Notes under the pieces: model-generated | Databases searched by the model: none | Seen by the model: the letters and a program-made list of their open reading frames with translations, nothing else | Told to the model about the DNA's origin: nothing | Shown: one piece after another, positions 8,195 to 16,164 of the stretch | How the letters are laid out: every line of letters begins with the position of its first letter | Position numbering within the stretch: the first letter of the stretch is position 1 | Assembly: GCA_964564785.1 (NCBI GenBank) | Contig: CAZMCT010000015.1 | Coordinates: 1 to 46,141 of the forward strand | Direction: 5' to 3' | DNA from: CAZMCT01 sp964564785 | GTDB taxonomy: Bacteria > Planctomycetota > Phycisphaerae > UBA1845 > Fen-1342 | Length of the DNA: 46,141 nt | Translations under genes and position numbers: made by a program

Positions 8195-10324
8195 TCACTT
8201 CACGAACAGCATCTCCGAGTACCGCGGCAGCGGCCAGAGGTCGTCGGGGATGAGCTGCTCGAGTTCGTCGGAAATGCTGCGGGCCTCGGCCATGGCGGGC
8301 AGCAGCTCGTCGCGGATATGCCGGGCGTGCCGTGCCGCCTCGCCCACGTGCAAGCGCTCCGCCGCCTCGACCCTCGCGATCGCCGCCCGCAGCCGCGTCA
8401 CCAGTTCCACCAGGTGTGCGAGCTGCGCCCGGCTGTCCGGACACTGGATCCCGGTCTGCTCGGTGGCGCTGATCGAGCTGCCCAACTCACCCTGGAAGCG
8501 CAGCGCGGCGGGCAGCACCTCGCGCTTCAGCATGCCCGCCAGGGTCCGGGCCTCGATGGCGACCGTGCGGTTGTATTTCTCGAAATTCACATCCACGCGG
8601 GCCTTCAGCTCGCGCCGGCTGAGCACGCCGTACTTCTCGAAGAGACGCTGGGCTTCCGTGCTCATCAGGGCCGGCAGCGCGTCGGGGGTGCTTCGCAGGA
8701 TCGGCAGCCCCCGGCGGGCCGCCTCGGCGTGCCATTCCGGGCTGTAGTTGTCGCCGTCGAACACCACCCGCCGGTGTTTTCGCACCACCTCGCGCAGCAG
8801 CGCCTTCACGGCGGCTTCGAGGCGGGCCGCGCTCGGCGACCGGCCGACCCGCCGCTCGAGCGCAGTCGCCATGAAGTCCAGCGACTCGGCCACGATCGTG
8901 TTCAGCACGGTGTTCGGCCAGGCGATCGGCGCGCTCGACCCGACGGCCCGGAACTCGAACTTGTTCCCGGTGAACGCGAACGGGCTCGTCCGGTTGCGGT
9001 CGCCCGAGTGCCGCGGGATCTGCGGCAGCGTGCGGGCGCCGAGGTTCAGCCGCCCGCCCTTCTTGGTGGATTTCGGCGCGCCGCTGGCGAGCTGGTCGAG
9101 AATGTCGCTCAGCATTTCGCCCAGGTAGATCGAGATGATGGCCGGCGGGGCCTCGTTCGCCCCCAGCCGGTGGTCGTTCGCCGCGCTGGCGATCGAAGCC
9201 CGCAACAGGTCCGCGTGCAGGTCCACCGCGCGGATCACCGCCAGCAGAAACACCAGGAACTGCATGTTCGTGTGCGCCTCGTCCCGCGGATCCAGCAGGT
9301 TGACACCCGTGTCCGTCGCGATCGACCAGTTGTTGTGCTTGCCCGAGCCGTTGATTCCCGCGAACGGCTTCTCGTGCAGCAGGCACACGAAGCCGTGCTC
9401 CTCGGCCGTCGTCCGCAGCACCTGCATCATCAGCATCTGGTGGTCGGCCGCGACGTTCGCGTTCTCGTGCACCGGCGCGAACTCGAACTGGTTCGGCGCG
9501 ACCTCGTTGTGCCGCGTCTTCACCGGCACCCCCAGTTCGTACAGCCGCCGCTCGACGTCGTTCATGAACTTCATCACCCGTTCGGGAATCGCCCCGAAGT
9601 AGTGATCGTCGAGTTGGTGCCCCTTCGGCGCCGGCGCCCCGATCAGCGTCCGGCCCACCAGCCGCAGGTCCTCCCGCCGGTCGTAGAACGAGCGGTCGAC
9701 GAGAAAATACTCCTGCTCGCTGCCGATGGTCGTGATCACCTGTGACACGCCCGCGTCGGTCCCGAAAACTCGCAGAATGCGCAGGGCATGCTCGCTGACC
9801 GCCTGGATCGAGCGCAGCAGCGGCGTTTTCTTGTCCAGCGCCTCGCCCGTCCACGACACGAACGCCGTGGGGATGCACAGCGTCGGGCTGTCCCCGCTGC
9901 GAAACACGAACGCCGGGCTCGTGGCATCCCACGCCGTGTACCCGCGGGCCTCGAATGTCTCGCGGATGCCGCCCGACGGAAACGAGCTCGCGTCCGGCTC
10001 GCCCCGGATGAGCTGGTCCCCCGAAAACGCCTCGATCGCCCCGCCCTCCCCGTTCGGGCTCAGGAACGCGTCGTGTTTCTCCGCCGTGTGCCCGGTCAGC
10101 GGCTGGAACCAGTGCGTGTAGTGCGTCGCCCCGTGCTCCTGCGCCCACTTCTTCATCGCCGTCGCGACCGTGTTCGCGATTGCCGGGTCCAGCGGCAGTC
10201 CGCGCTCCATCGTCATCCGCAGCTTCTGGTACACGTCCTCGGGCAGGTGCCGCCGCATCGTCTCGCCCGTGAACGTCAGTATCCCGAACCGGGCCGTGTT
10301 GGTCGCATTCGCCATGTCGCTCAT
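8195..10324 (-). CDS. glnN: Type III glutamine synthetase
   Basis: This 709-residue enzyme is the large glutamine synthetase form, usually 700-730 residues, known from Bacteroidetes, cyanobacteria and other groups. Diagnostic segments include HNEVAPNQFEFAPVHENANV near residue 270, KPFAGINGSGKHNNWS near 325, and RTSPFAFTGNKFEFRAVGSS near 445-465. Type III enzymes have a long N-terminal and C-terminal extension relative to type I, and the C-terminal helical part (SSISATEQTGIQC and following) is present. Three ATGs are possible; 10324 sits 8 nt after GGAGA and was chosen. Its presence 2.7 kb from a type I enzyme suggests differently controlled ammonia assimilation. Confidence 0.95.
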   Translation of the reverse strand: MSDMANATNTARFGILTFTGETMRRHLPEDVYQKLRMTMERGLPLDPAIANTVATAMKKWAQEHGATHYTHWFQPLTGHTAEKHDAFLSPNGEGGAIEAFSGDQLIRGEPDASSFPSGGIRETFEARGYTAWDATSPAFVFRSGDSPTLCIPTAFVSWTGEALDKKTPLLRSIQAVSEHALRILRVFGTDAGVSQVITTIGSEQEYFLVDRSFYDRREDLRLVGRTLIGAPAPKGHQLDDHYFGAIPERVMKFMNDVERRLYELGVPVKTRHNEVAPNQFEFAPVHENANVAADHQMLMMQVLRTTAEEHGFVCLLHEKPFAGINGSGKHNNWSIATDTGVNLLDPRDEAHTNMQFLVFLLAVIRAVDLHADLLRASIASAANDHRLGANEAPPAIISIYLGEMLSDILDQLASGAPKSTKKGGRLNLGARTLPQIPRHSGDRNRTSPFAFTGNKFEFRAVGSSAPIAWPNTVLNTIVAESLDFMATALERRVGRSPSAARLEAAVKALLREVVRKHRRVVFDGDNYSPEWHAEAARRGLPILRSTPDALPALMSTEAQRLFEKYGVLSRRELKARVDVNFEKYNRTVAIEARTLAGMLKREVLPAALRFQGELGSSISATEQTGIQCPDSRAQLAHLVELVTRLRAAIARVEAAERLHVGEAARHARHIRDELLPAMAEARSISDELEQLIPDDLWPLPRYSEMLFVK

Positions 10325-10527
10325 CACCATCGCTCTCCGCCGCCGCCCAGGCCGGGCGCCGGTCGATCCGCAGTCGTCGGGCAATCCGCGCCGCAGTCGG
10401 CCGCCCGCCCGCGGACGCCACCACGGCGCGAGAGATTACAGACCCGCCGCCGCGGTCACAAGCGCTGTCCGCCGTTGGCCTGAAGATGAACGCTCCGGAC
10501 GTGAGCCGCGGTCGCCCCGCCCGCCGG

Positions 10528-11241
10528 CTAACGGGCAACGTCGGCTACCCGGTTCCTGGAAACACGCTCCCCGAAGCCGGGCAGCGGCTGGCGCGCGAAC
10601 TTGTCCCACACCTGCCGCACCGCCATTTGTGCGAAGTACGTCGGACCGAATCGGCCCGTCCGCAGCTCCGCCCTTCGCAGGGCCTCTTGGAACTCGCGTG
10701 GCGTGCGCCACGCGGGCATGTGCTGATGGGCCGTGTCCAGCCAGCCCCGCAGGTGCGTGTCGGATCCGGCGTACGCTGGCAGCCCGTGCGCGCGGGCAAA
10801 CCGCGCCGCGCGTGCATCCTGCCACGGCAGCGGGTTTTGTGCGTTGTGCACCTCGACCGCGTCCAGCCACGGAGCCAGACGCTCAAGCGCAGCCCCCAGA
10901 CTGTCGTCACATAACGTCGAGAACGGGTGTGGCGCCAGCACCAGCCCGCCCTGGCCGCGGATCCGGTCAACCGTATCCTCCGCCGACAGGCCCGGCGGAA
11001 TCCACTCCTCGAGAAACAGCCCGATCAGGTGCCCATCCGCCGTCGAAATCTCCTCGCCCACTATGATTCCAACGCCCGCCCCTTCGCCGATGCTCCGGGC
11101 CGCGAGCGCTCCCGCGATCTCGTAATGGTCCGTGACCGCGACGCACTCCACACCCTGCCGCCGCGCAGTCGCAATCAGCTCGGCTGGCTCCGTGTTGGAA
11201 TCGTACGAGTAGTTCGTATGGGCGTGGATGACGACCTTCAA
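10528..11241 (-). CDS. PHP-domain phosphoesterase
   Basis: This 237-residue protein has the PHP metal-binding pattern found in histidinol-phosphatase-like and nucleotide-cleaving enzymes: H6-x-H8 (IHAHTNYSYDS), D38-H39 (TDHYE), E63/E64 (VGEEIST), H71, H105 (APHPF), and D161-x-H163 (AGSDTHL). The domain occupies nearly the whole protein. The cytoplasmic substrate is unknown. The start is uncertain: no ATG fits. A TTG at 11241 gives the usual MKVVIHAHT beginning; TTGs at 11277 and 11274 would add a short arginine-rich leader. A TATACT (minus strand, 11356-11361) may be the -10 box. Confidence 0.85.
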   Translation of the reverse strand: MKVVIHAHTNYSYDSNTEPAELIATARRQGVECVAVTDHYEIAGALAARSIGEGAGVGIIVGEEISTADGHLIGLFLEEWIPPGLSAEDTVDRIRGQGGLVLAPHPFSTLCDDSLGAALERLAPWLDAVEVHNAQNPLPWQDARAARFARAHGLPAYAGSDTHLRGWLDTAHQHMPAWRTPREFQEALRRAELRTGRFGPTYFAQMAVRQVWDKFARQPLPGFGERVSRNRVADVAR

Positions 11242-11355
11242 CGCTGCACCCGTCCTGCTCTGCCGGGCGCGCAACAACCACGCGACCCGTCACTGACAGT
11301 ACGCCGCCCCGGCCCGTCGGATCGGTCCGGCCGGGCCAGGGCCCCCGACCGGGGG

Positions 11356-11361
11356 AGTATA
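11356..11361 (-). promoter_or_regulatory. -10-like box TATACT before the PHP gene
   Basis: The plus-strand AGTATA reads TATACT on the minus strand, about 115 nt upstream of the TTG start. A weak TTGCCG lies 19 nt further upstream (11381-11386), so the -35 match is poor. Confidence 0.3.
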
Positions 11362-11421
11362 GGCTGCCACCCGGCGCCCGCGGCAAGGGTCGATAACGTG
11401 CCGCGGAGAACGCTCACCGGC

Positions 11422-12165
11422 TTACTTTCGCCCCGCGCTTGCCGCCGACGGACAATCCGCCGCCAGCGGGCATGATTCGCACTTCGGCTTGCGGGCCACG
11501 CACACCTTCCGCCCATGCTGGATCAGCGCGTGCGCCAGCCAGGTCCACGTCGCGCGCGGGAACAGCTCCATCAGGTCACGCTCGATCCGCTCGGCATCCT
11601 TCCCGTTGCGGGCGCTGGGCGTAAGCCTGAGCCGCTCGGCCGCGATCCGCCCCACGTGCGTGTCAACGACGATTCCCTCGTTATTTCCGTACCATGTGCC
11701 CAACACGCAGTTCGCCGTCTTTCGCGCCACGCCCGGCAGCCGCAGCAGCCCCTCCATCGTGTCGGGCACGCGGCCGCCGAACTCCTCGGCCACCAGCCGC
11801 GCCATCCCCAGCAGCGACCGTGTCTTGTTGCGAAAGAAGCCGGTCGAACGGATGGCCGCCTCGAGCTCGCTCGGCTCGGCCGCCGCGAGGGCGGCCGCAT
11901 CCGGCCAGCGGCGGAACAGGTCCGGCGTCACAAGGTTGACGCGCTCGTCCGTGCACTGCGCCGAGAGGATCGTGGCCACGAGCAGCTCGAGCGCACTGCC
12001 GTGCCGCAGTGCGCACGCCGCATCCGGGTACGCGGCCCGCAGCGCCTCAAGGATGCGTGTCGCCCGCGCCTGCCGCTCGGCCGCGCTCTCCCGCACGCGT
12101 CGCCCACGGGGCCTGGGGATGGCCACGGCCTGGGGCCGGGTTTTCTTGCGCTGGACTTTGGCCAT
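11422..12165 (-). CDS. nth: Endonuclease III (DNA glycosylase/AP lyase)
   Basis: This 247-residue base-excision repair enzyme removes oxidised pyrimidines and nicks the abasic site. The helix-hairpin-helix motif LPGVARKTANCVLG carries the catalytic lysine K149, followed by the catalytic aspartate D168 in VDTHVGR. Four cysteines at 222, 229, 232 and 238 have the C-x6-C-x2-C-x5-C spacing of the 4Fe-4S cluster. The protein begins with about 25 basic, proline-rich residues that the E. coli enzyme lacks. These may bind DNA, or the true start may be at a later codon. The gene is on the minus strand upstream of the PHP gene, 180 nt away. Confidence 0.96.
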   Translation of the reverse strand: MAKVQRKKTRPQAVAIPRPRGRRVRESAAERQARATRILEALRAAYPDAACALRHGSALELLVATILSAQCTDERVNLVTPDLFRRWPDAAALAAAEPSELEAAIRSTGFFRNKTRSLLGMARLVAEEFGGRVPDTMEGLLRLPGVARKTANCVLGTWYGNNEGIVVDTHVGRIAAERLRLTPSARNGKDAERIERDLMELFPRATWTWLAHALIQHGRKVCVARKPKCESCPLAADCPSAASAGRK

Positions 12166-12219
12166 GCTCTGTCTTTCCGTCCTCTTACGTGGACTTCCCG
12201 GCGACTTTGCGATTTCGGT

Positions 12220-13053
12220 TCAGACGGGCAGGACCGGCGGCGTAGCCGGTACCGGCCGCTCCGGTGGGGGCGGAAACTCGAAGTTCTCCTCCGGTTCCGG
12301 GATCTCGCCGCCCTGCGGAACCAGATGCCGGCTTTCGCTCAAGTCCAACTCAAAACGCCCGCCCGGGGGGTCCGGCAGCTTGTCCGCGGCCGGGCCGAGA
12401 AACGCCGCTTCGTACGGGTCCCACCGGTAGCGCGCCACCTCTTTGGCGTTCTCGACCAGCACGAGCGCCACATACGACCGGCTGCCCTGTCGCCGCAACT
12501 CGAATCGAACCGGAGCCTCGCCCCTCAATGCCAGGGCCGTCGTCACCTCCTCGCCAACCAGCAGCACCCGCTCCGGCAGCGTGGCGACATGCGGGAACAC
12601 CTCCGCATCGCTCGAAACGTGCAGCCCCACCAGCTCCTCTTCGACGCCCTCCACCAGCGGTGTGACCGTGCCGTCCACAGCCACCAACACCGCCGCCCGC
12701 AGCCCGCGACCCACCTGCCGCTCCATCAGCCCCAGCGCAAACTGCCCCGGGCTCAGCCGCACCAGCCGCAGCCGCTTGAATTGTGCCTCCGCCAGTTCAC
12801 GGGGGGCGCACAGCGGTTGCAGACCCGCCAGCCAGACCAGTCGCACCGCCGCTGCAACCCCCAGCTTCTCGTCCCCGAGCTTGTCGCATGCCTCGGCCCG
12901 CCCCCACTCTGCTGCTCCCCCCGGCAGCGCGAACCCCGTGCCCGCCGGCTGCGTCGCGCGGCCCGGCCCCGACGCGGGCGCCGGCCGCCGCTCACACCCG
13001 CCCGCCGGCAGTATCAGCCCCGTCAGCACCACCACGCACACGCCGAGCCGCAT
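12220..13053 (-). CDS. Lipoprotein of unknown function (277 aa)
   Basis: The N-terminus MRLGVCVVVLTGLILPAGGC is a typical lipoprotein signal with lipobox PAGGC and acylated Cys20. A low-complexity linker follows, then a mature domain rich in beta-strand-like segments (DGTVTPLVEGVEEELVGLHV, about residues 140-165), and a proline-rich tail. No family was recognised. The predicted place is the periplasmic face of a membrane. Its lipobox closely resembles that of the lipoprotein at 15175 (VLIGLTLPAGC), which suggests related signal sequences. A -10-like box sits 6 nt before the ATG with no Shine-Dalgarno sequence, which points to leaderless translation. Confidence 0.75.
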   Translation of the reverse strand: MRLGVCVVVLTGLILPAGGCERRPAPASGPGRATQPAGTGFALPGGAAEWGRAEACDKLGDEKLGVAAAVRLVWLAGLQPLCAPRELAEAQFKRLRLVRLSPGQFALGLMERQVGRGLRAAVLVAVDGTVTPLVEGVEEELVGLHVSSDAEVFPHVATLPERVLLVGEEVTTALALRGEAPVRFELRRQGSRSYVALVLVENAKEVARYRWDPYEAAFLGPAADKLPDPPGGRFELDLSESRHLVPQGGEIPEPEENFEFPPPPERPVPATPPVLPV

Positions 13054-13059
13054 GCGCGT

Positions 13060-13065
13060 AGTCTA
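13060..13065 (-). promoter_or_regulatory. -10-like box TAGACT just before an ATG
   Basis: On the minus strand TAGACT is separated by 6 nt from the ATG of the lipoprotein gene, with no Shine-Dalgarno sequence, as at 2473 and 40255. Confidence 0.35.
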
Positions 13066-13158
13066 GTGGAACCGCAACCCCGTTCACCAGCCGCCCGCAG
13101 CCGCCCGTCCCTCCTCCGCGGCATCCACACATTTCCCCACATCAAGCTCCGCCGCGGG

Positions 13159-13794
13159 TTACGACCCCCCCTCGTCCGCCCCGGCCGGGGCGGTTTCCGG
13201 GCCCGCAACTTGCGGCTCGCGCTCGCGGCCCGGCGCCTCGCTCGCTTCCGCGATCGGCCGTCCGCGAGCCGGATCACGAACGGCCGTGAACGTGCCCATC
13301 AGGAGATAGCGCATGGGCCGGCTCCACCCGAAGACCTGCTGCACCTCGCGGGCCGCTTCCAGGCGATATGACCCGCGCAGCCGGTCACCGCCCTCGCGAT
13401 ACAACGCCACGACCCCCGAGAGCGAAATGAACCGGCTTTGCGTCGGCCCCAGTCGCGCCGTGGCCCGCAGCTCGCGCCGAGCCACAACGTAATTGCGGGC
13501 CCGCCCGGCCGGCAGACCCTCGAGCCGCAGCGACATCCGGAAATCCAGGCGCCAGTCCGGTTCGATCAGCAGCCGCGGACCCTGATGCCGCAACGCGATC
13601 CAGACCCGCTCCGACTCGTCCGTCCACCAATAGCATTCGTCAACGTCGAGCTGGGTGAACGTCGGCGGCGGCCCCTCGGGCGGATCAATCGCCTGGAAAT
13701 TGAGTGCGGCCAGCATCACCCGGCCGCTGCCGCCGGCGGCGCAGCCGAATAGAGACCCCAGAGACACGGAGACACCGAAGAATAGCCGCGTCAT
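13159..13794 (-). CDS. Lipoprotein of unknown function with repeat-derived signal peptide (211 aa)
   Basis: The signal MTRLFFGVSVSLGSLFGCAA ends in a lipobox with acylated Cys18. The mature part contains beta-rich segments (RVWIALRHQGPRLLIEPDWR; SYRLEAAREVQQVFGW) and an acidic, low-complexity tail rich in Glu, Pro and Ala. No family was recognised. The DNA for residues 4-15 is a run of CTCCGTGTCTCTG-type sequence, on the minus strand, that resembles a dispersed repeat; a related copy lies at 32098-32256. Only one positive residue (R3) precedes the hydrophobic core. The start at ATG 13794 lacks a Shine-Dalgarno sequence and lies beside a GTCATTCCGA repeat end, so an altered start after a repeat insertion is possible. 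Confidence 0.65.
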   Translation of the reverse strand: MTRLFFGVSVSLGSLFGCAAGGSGRVMLAALNFQAIDPPEGPPPTFTQLDVDECYWWTDESERVWIALRHQGPRLLIEPDWRLDFRMSLRLEGLPAGRARNYVVARRELRATARLGPTQSRFISLSGVVALYREGGDRLRGSYRLEAAREVQQVFGWSRPMRYLLMGTFTAVRDPARGRPIAEASEAPGREREPQVAGPETAPAGADEGGS

Positions 13795-13813
13795 GTGTCA
13801 TTCCGAGGAGCGG
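13748..13813. repeat. Dispersed-repeat-like sequence at the lipoprotein start
   Basis: It combines CAGAGACACGGAGACACC-like sequence (about 13758-13776) with GTCATTCCGA (13797-13806). The latter ten bases are identical to the ends of the 163-bp palindromic element at 38598-38760. The first part resembles the repeat at 32098-32256. Confidence 0.5.
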
Positions 13814-13898
13814 CGGCACAGGGAACTCGGCGCGTGACGCGCGCAACTCCGATTCGCCGCGCGACCCTGAAGCTGGAACGAGTGCCCGATGCGTCAGC

Positions 13899-15155
13899 CT
13901 AGTGCGGCAACGCGAACTGCCGGCAGAGATCCTGCACCTTTCCGCGCACCGCCGCTCGGCGGCCGTCGTCATCGCCGGCCGCCAGCGCCTCGTGCAGCAG
14001 ACCGGCGACCACCACCATCTCGGGCTCCTTCATGCCGCGGGTCGTCAGGGCCGGGGTGCCCAGCCGCAAGCCGCTGGTCTGCGTCGGCTTCCGCTCGTCA
14101 AACGGGATCATGTTCTTGTTGCAGATAATGCCCGCCGACTCGAGCCAACTCTCCGCCTGCTTGCCGGTCAGATCCGGATGCACGGCCCGCAGGTCTACCA
14201 GCATCAGGTGGTTATCCGTCCCGCCGGATACCAGCCGATAGCCGCGGGCGCGGAGCGCCTCCGCCAGCGCCTGCGCGTTGGCCAGGATCTGCTGCTGGTA
14301 CTGCTTGAATTCGGGTTTGAGGGCTTCGCCGAACGCGACCGCCTTGGCCGCGATGGTGTGCATCAGCGGCCCGCCCTGCGTGCCGGGGAAGACCCACTTG
14401 TCGATCAGCGCTGCATCCGCCGCGTTGCACAAGATCACGCCGCCCCGCGGGCCGCGCAGCGTCTTGTGCGTCGTGGAGGTCGTGAAATCCGCGTGCCCGA
14501 TCGATGTCGGATGCAGCCCGGTCGCGATCATCCCCGCAATGTGGGCGATGTCGGCCAGCAGCCGGGCGCCCACTTCCCGGGCAATCTCGGCGAACGCGGC
14601 GAAATCGATGATCCGCGGATACGCCGACGCGCCGCAGATGATCAGCTTGGGCTTGTGCTCCAGCGCCAGCCGCCGCACCGTGGCCATGCTCACCCGTTCG
14701 TCCCCCCGCTCCACCCCGTACGGCACGATCCGGTACATCGCGCCGGAGAAGTTCACCTTCAGCCCGTGCGTCAGGTGCCCCCCGTGCGCCAGGTCCAGGG
14801 ATAGAATCGTGTCCCCCGGCTGGAGCACCGCCATGTACACGGCCGTGTTCGCCTGCGCCCCCGAGTGCGGCTGCACGTTCGCGTGCTCGGCCCCGAAGAG
14901 CCGCTTCACCCGCTCGCGGGCCAGCTCCTCGATCGCATCCATGTTCACGCACCCGCCGTAGTAGCGCTTGCCCGGATACCCCTCGGCGTACTTGTTCGTG
15001 AACACCGAGCCCGCCGCCGCACGCACCGCCAGCGACACGTGATTCTCCGACGCGATCAGCTCGAGCGTGTTCTGCTGCCGCTCCTCCTCGCGCCGCACGA
15101 TCTCCATCACCTGCGGGTCCGTCTCCGCCAGGCTCCGCGCCAAGTGCTGCAACAT
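13899..15155 (-). CDS. glyA: Serine hydroxymethyltransferase
   Basis: This 418-residue PLP enzyme converts serine and tetrahydrofolate into glycine and 5,10-methylene-tetrahydrofolate, the main source of one-carbon units. The family start SLAETDPQVMEIV and SENHVSLAVRAAAGSVFTNK are present. The PLP-lysine is K231 in TTSTTHKTLRGPRGG, and the cofactor-contacting DIAHIAG lies at 202-208. The ATG at 15155 follows GAGGAG by 7 nt. The length is normal. It is probably co-transcribed with the lipoprotein gene just upstream, whose stop is 19 nt before this start. The gene pairing may be incidental, because glycine metabolism has no known link to that lipoprotein. Confidence 0.97.
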   Translation of the reverse strand: MLQHLARSLAETDPQVMEIVRREEERQQNTLELIASENHVSLAVRAAAGSVFTNKYAEGYPGKRYYGGCVNMDAIEELARERVKRLFGAEHANVQPHSGAQANTAVYMAVLQPGDTILSLDLAHGGHLTHGLKVNFSGAMYRIVPYGVERGDERVSMATVRRLALEHKPKLIICGASAYPRIIDFAAFAEIAREVGARLLADIAHIAGMIATGLHPTSIGHADFTTSTTHKTLRGPRGGVILCNAADAALIDKWVFPGTQGGPLMHTIAAKAVAFGEALKPEFKQYQQQILANAQALAEALRARGYRLVSGGTDNHLMLVDLRAVHPDLTGKQAESWLESAGIICNKNMIPFDERKPTQTSGLRLGTPALTTRGMKEPEMVVVAGLLHEALAAGDDDGRRAAVRGKVQDLCRQFALPH

Positions 15156-15174
15156 GGATACTCCTCGTCTCTGT

Positions 15175-15834
15175 TCAGGGCTGCGCCGGACCGCCGGCCG
15201 GCCGCGTCCCGGCCGCGCCCTCTTCCGCCGCACCGGGGGCCGACTCCGATGACACAGGGTGCGGCGCAAACTGCTCGCGCAACTCCTCCAGCAGCGCCCG
15301 TTCCAGCGCCCGGTCGCGCCGCACCCGCGTCCAGACCGCCCGCTGTTCGTCCGTGGTCGCGGCCTCCGTCGCGAACGACGGCTCGTCGCTGGGCCGGTCG
15401 CTCAGCCGTGTCGCCTGAGGGGCCAGGAAGATCTGCCGCTCAGTATCCCGACGCTCCACGTCGACCCGCAGTCGCACCATCGTGCCACCGGCCGCGGGGC
15501 CGATGTTCAACGACGCCTTCCGCCGCATGGTCGAGCGGCCGCCGTACAGATCGCGGGCCGTGCCGCTTTCTTTCTGCGTCGTGAACTCCGTCGGCCCGGC
15601 CTCGATCCGCCGCGCGCTGCGGTCCACCCGCACGCGATTGAACTCGCGCTGGAGCACACCCGCGGCGGCCGCGAGCACCTCGTCCGGCCCGGCCCCGGGA
15701 ATGATGCGCTCCTGCATCGGGTCCGTCGGCCCGGGGGCGGTGCAACCCGCCGGCAGCGTCAGCCCGATCAGCACGCCGCACGCCCAAACCGCGCCCGGCC
15801 CGCCACGCGGCCGAGACCGCCTCCCGCTGTCCAT
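15175..15834 (-). CDS. Lipoprotein of unknown function (219 aa), upstream of glyA
   Basis: A basic N-terminus (RRSRPR) is followed by VLIGLTLPAGC, giving an acylated Cys31. The mature domain starts with a proline-rich linker and continues with a helical segment near 50-75 and a beta-rich centre (VRLRVDVERRDTERQIFL). The C-terminal third is strongly charged and probably helical (RVRRDRALERALLEELREQF). No family was recognised. The ATG at 15834 has AAGGA about 8 nt upstream, chosen over an earlier start that adds a non-hydrophobic leader. The stop is 19 nt from glyA, so the two form a likely two-gene transcript. The overall layout (small secreted lipoprotein with charged tail) fits an envelope assembly or stress protein, but no function is claimed. 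Confidence 0.75.
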   Translation of the reverse strand: MDSGRRSRPRGGPGAVWACGVLIGLTLPAGCTAPGPTDPMQERIIPGAGPDEVLAAAAGVLQREFNRVRVDRSARRIEAGPTEFTTQKESGTARDLYGGRSTMRRKASLNIGPAAGGTMVRLRVDVERRDTERQIFLAPQATRLSDRPSDEPSFATEAATTDEQRAVWTRVRRDRALERALLEELREQFAPHPVSSESAPGAAEEGAAGTRPAGGPAQP

Positions 15835-16164
15835 GACGCCGTCCTTTCCACCGCACCGCCCGGCGGCGCGGAGCGCCATTGTACGGCAACCCCGTCCGTG
15901 AAGCGACGGAGCGCCGCGCGTTGGCGAGCACCTCGTGCCTCCGACCGTCGCTCTGCGGCGGCAAGGAAGCGGGCCGGGGAAGCGCTGTTCCCCCCACCTG
16001 GCAGGCGCTATTCATTTGCGGGCCAATCCTTCGCCGCCGCGCTCGCCGGAATCACCACGTGCGGTGCTTGGAAAACGGCCCGGGCCGACAGCCTGGTCAG
16101 CCGCCGGCCCGGACCGCAAGTCACGTGCGGGACAAGCACGCTCGTCCCGCGCGAGTTCAGGCCC
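15835..16164. other. 330-nt intergenic region before the lipoprotein-glyA pair
   Basis: It holds the stem-loop at 16127-16150 and a second GC-rich dyad with arms CCGGGCC and CCGGCCCGG (about 16080-16112), both downstream of the dockerin gene. No reading frame looks coding. Confidence 0.6.
16127..16150 (-). terminator. Stem-loop after the first dockerin gene
   Basis: GCGGGAC (16127-16133) and GTCCCGC (16144-16150) pair around a 10-nt loop, starting about 14 nt past the stop codon of the dockerin gene on the minus strand. No T-run follows. Confidence 0.5.

Noticed and set aside
8129..9745. Plus-strand frame of 538 codons across glutamine synthetase III
   Set aside because: Exactly opposite a well-supported gene, rich in R, H, Q and V.
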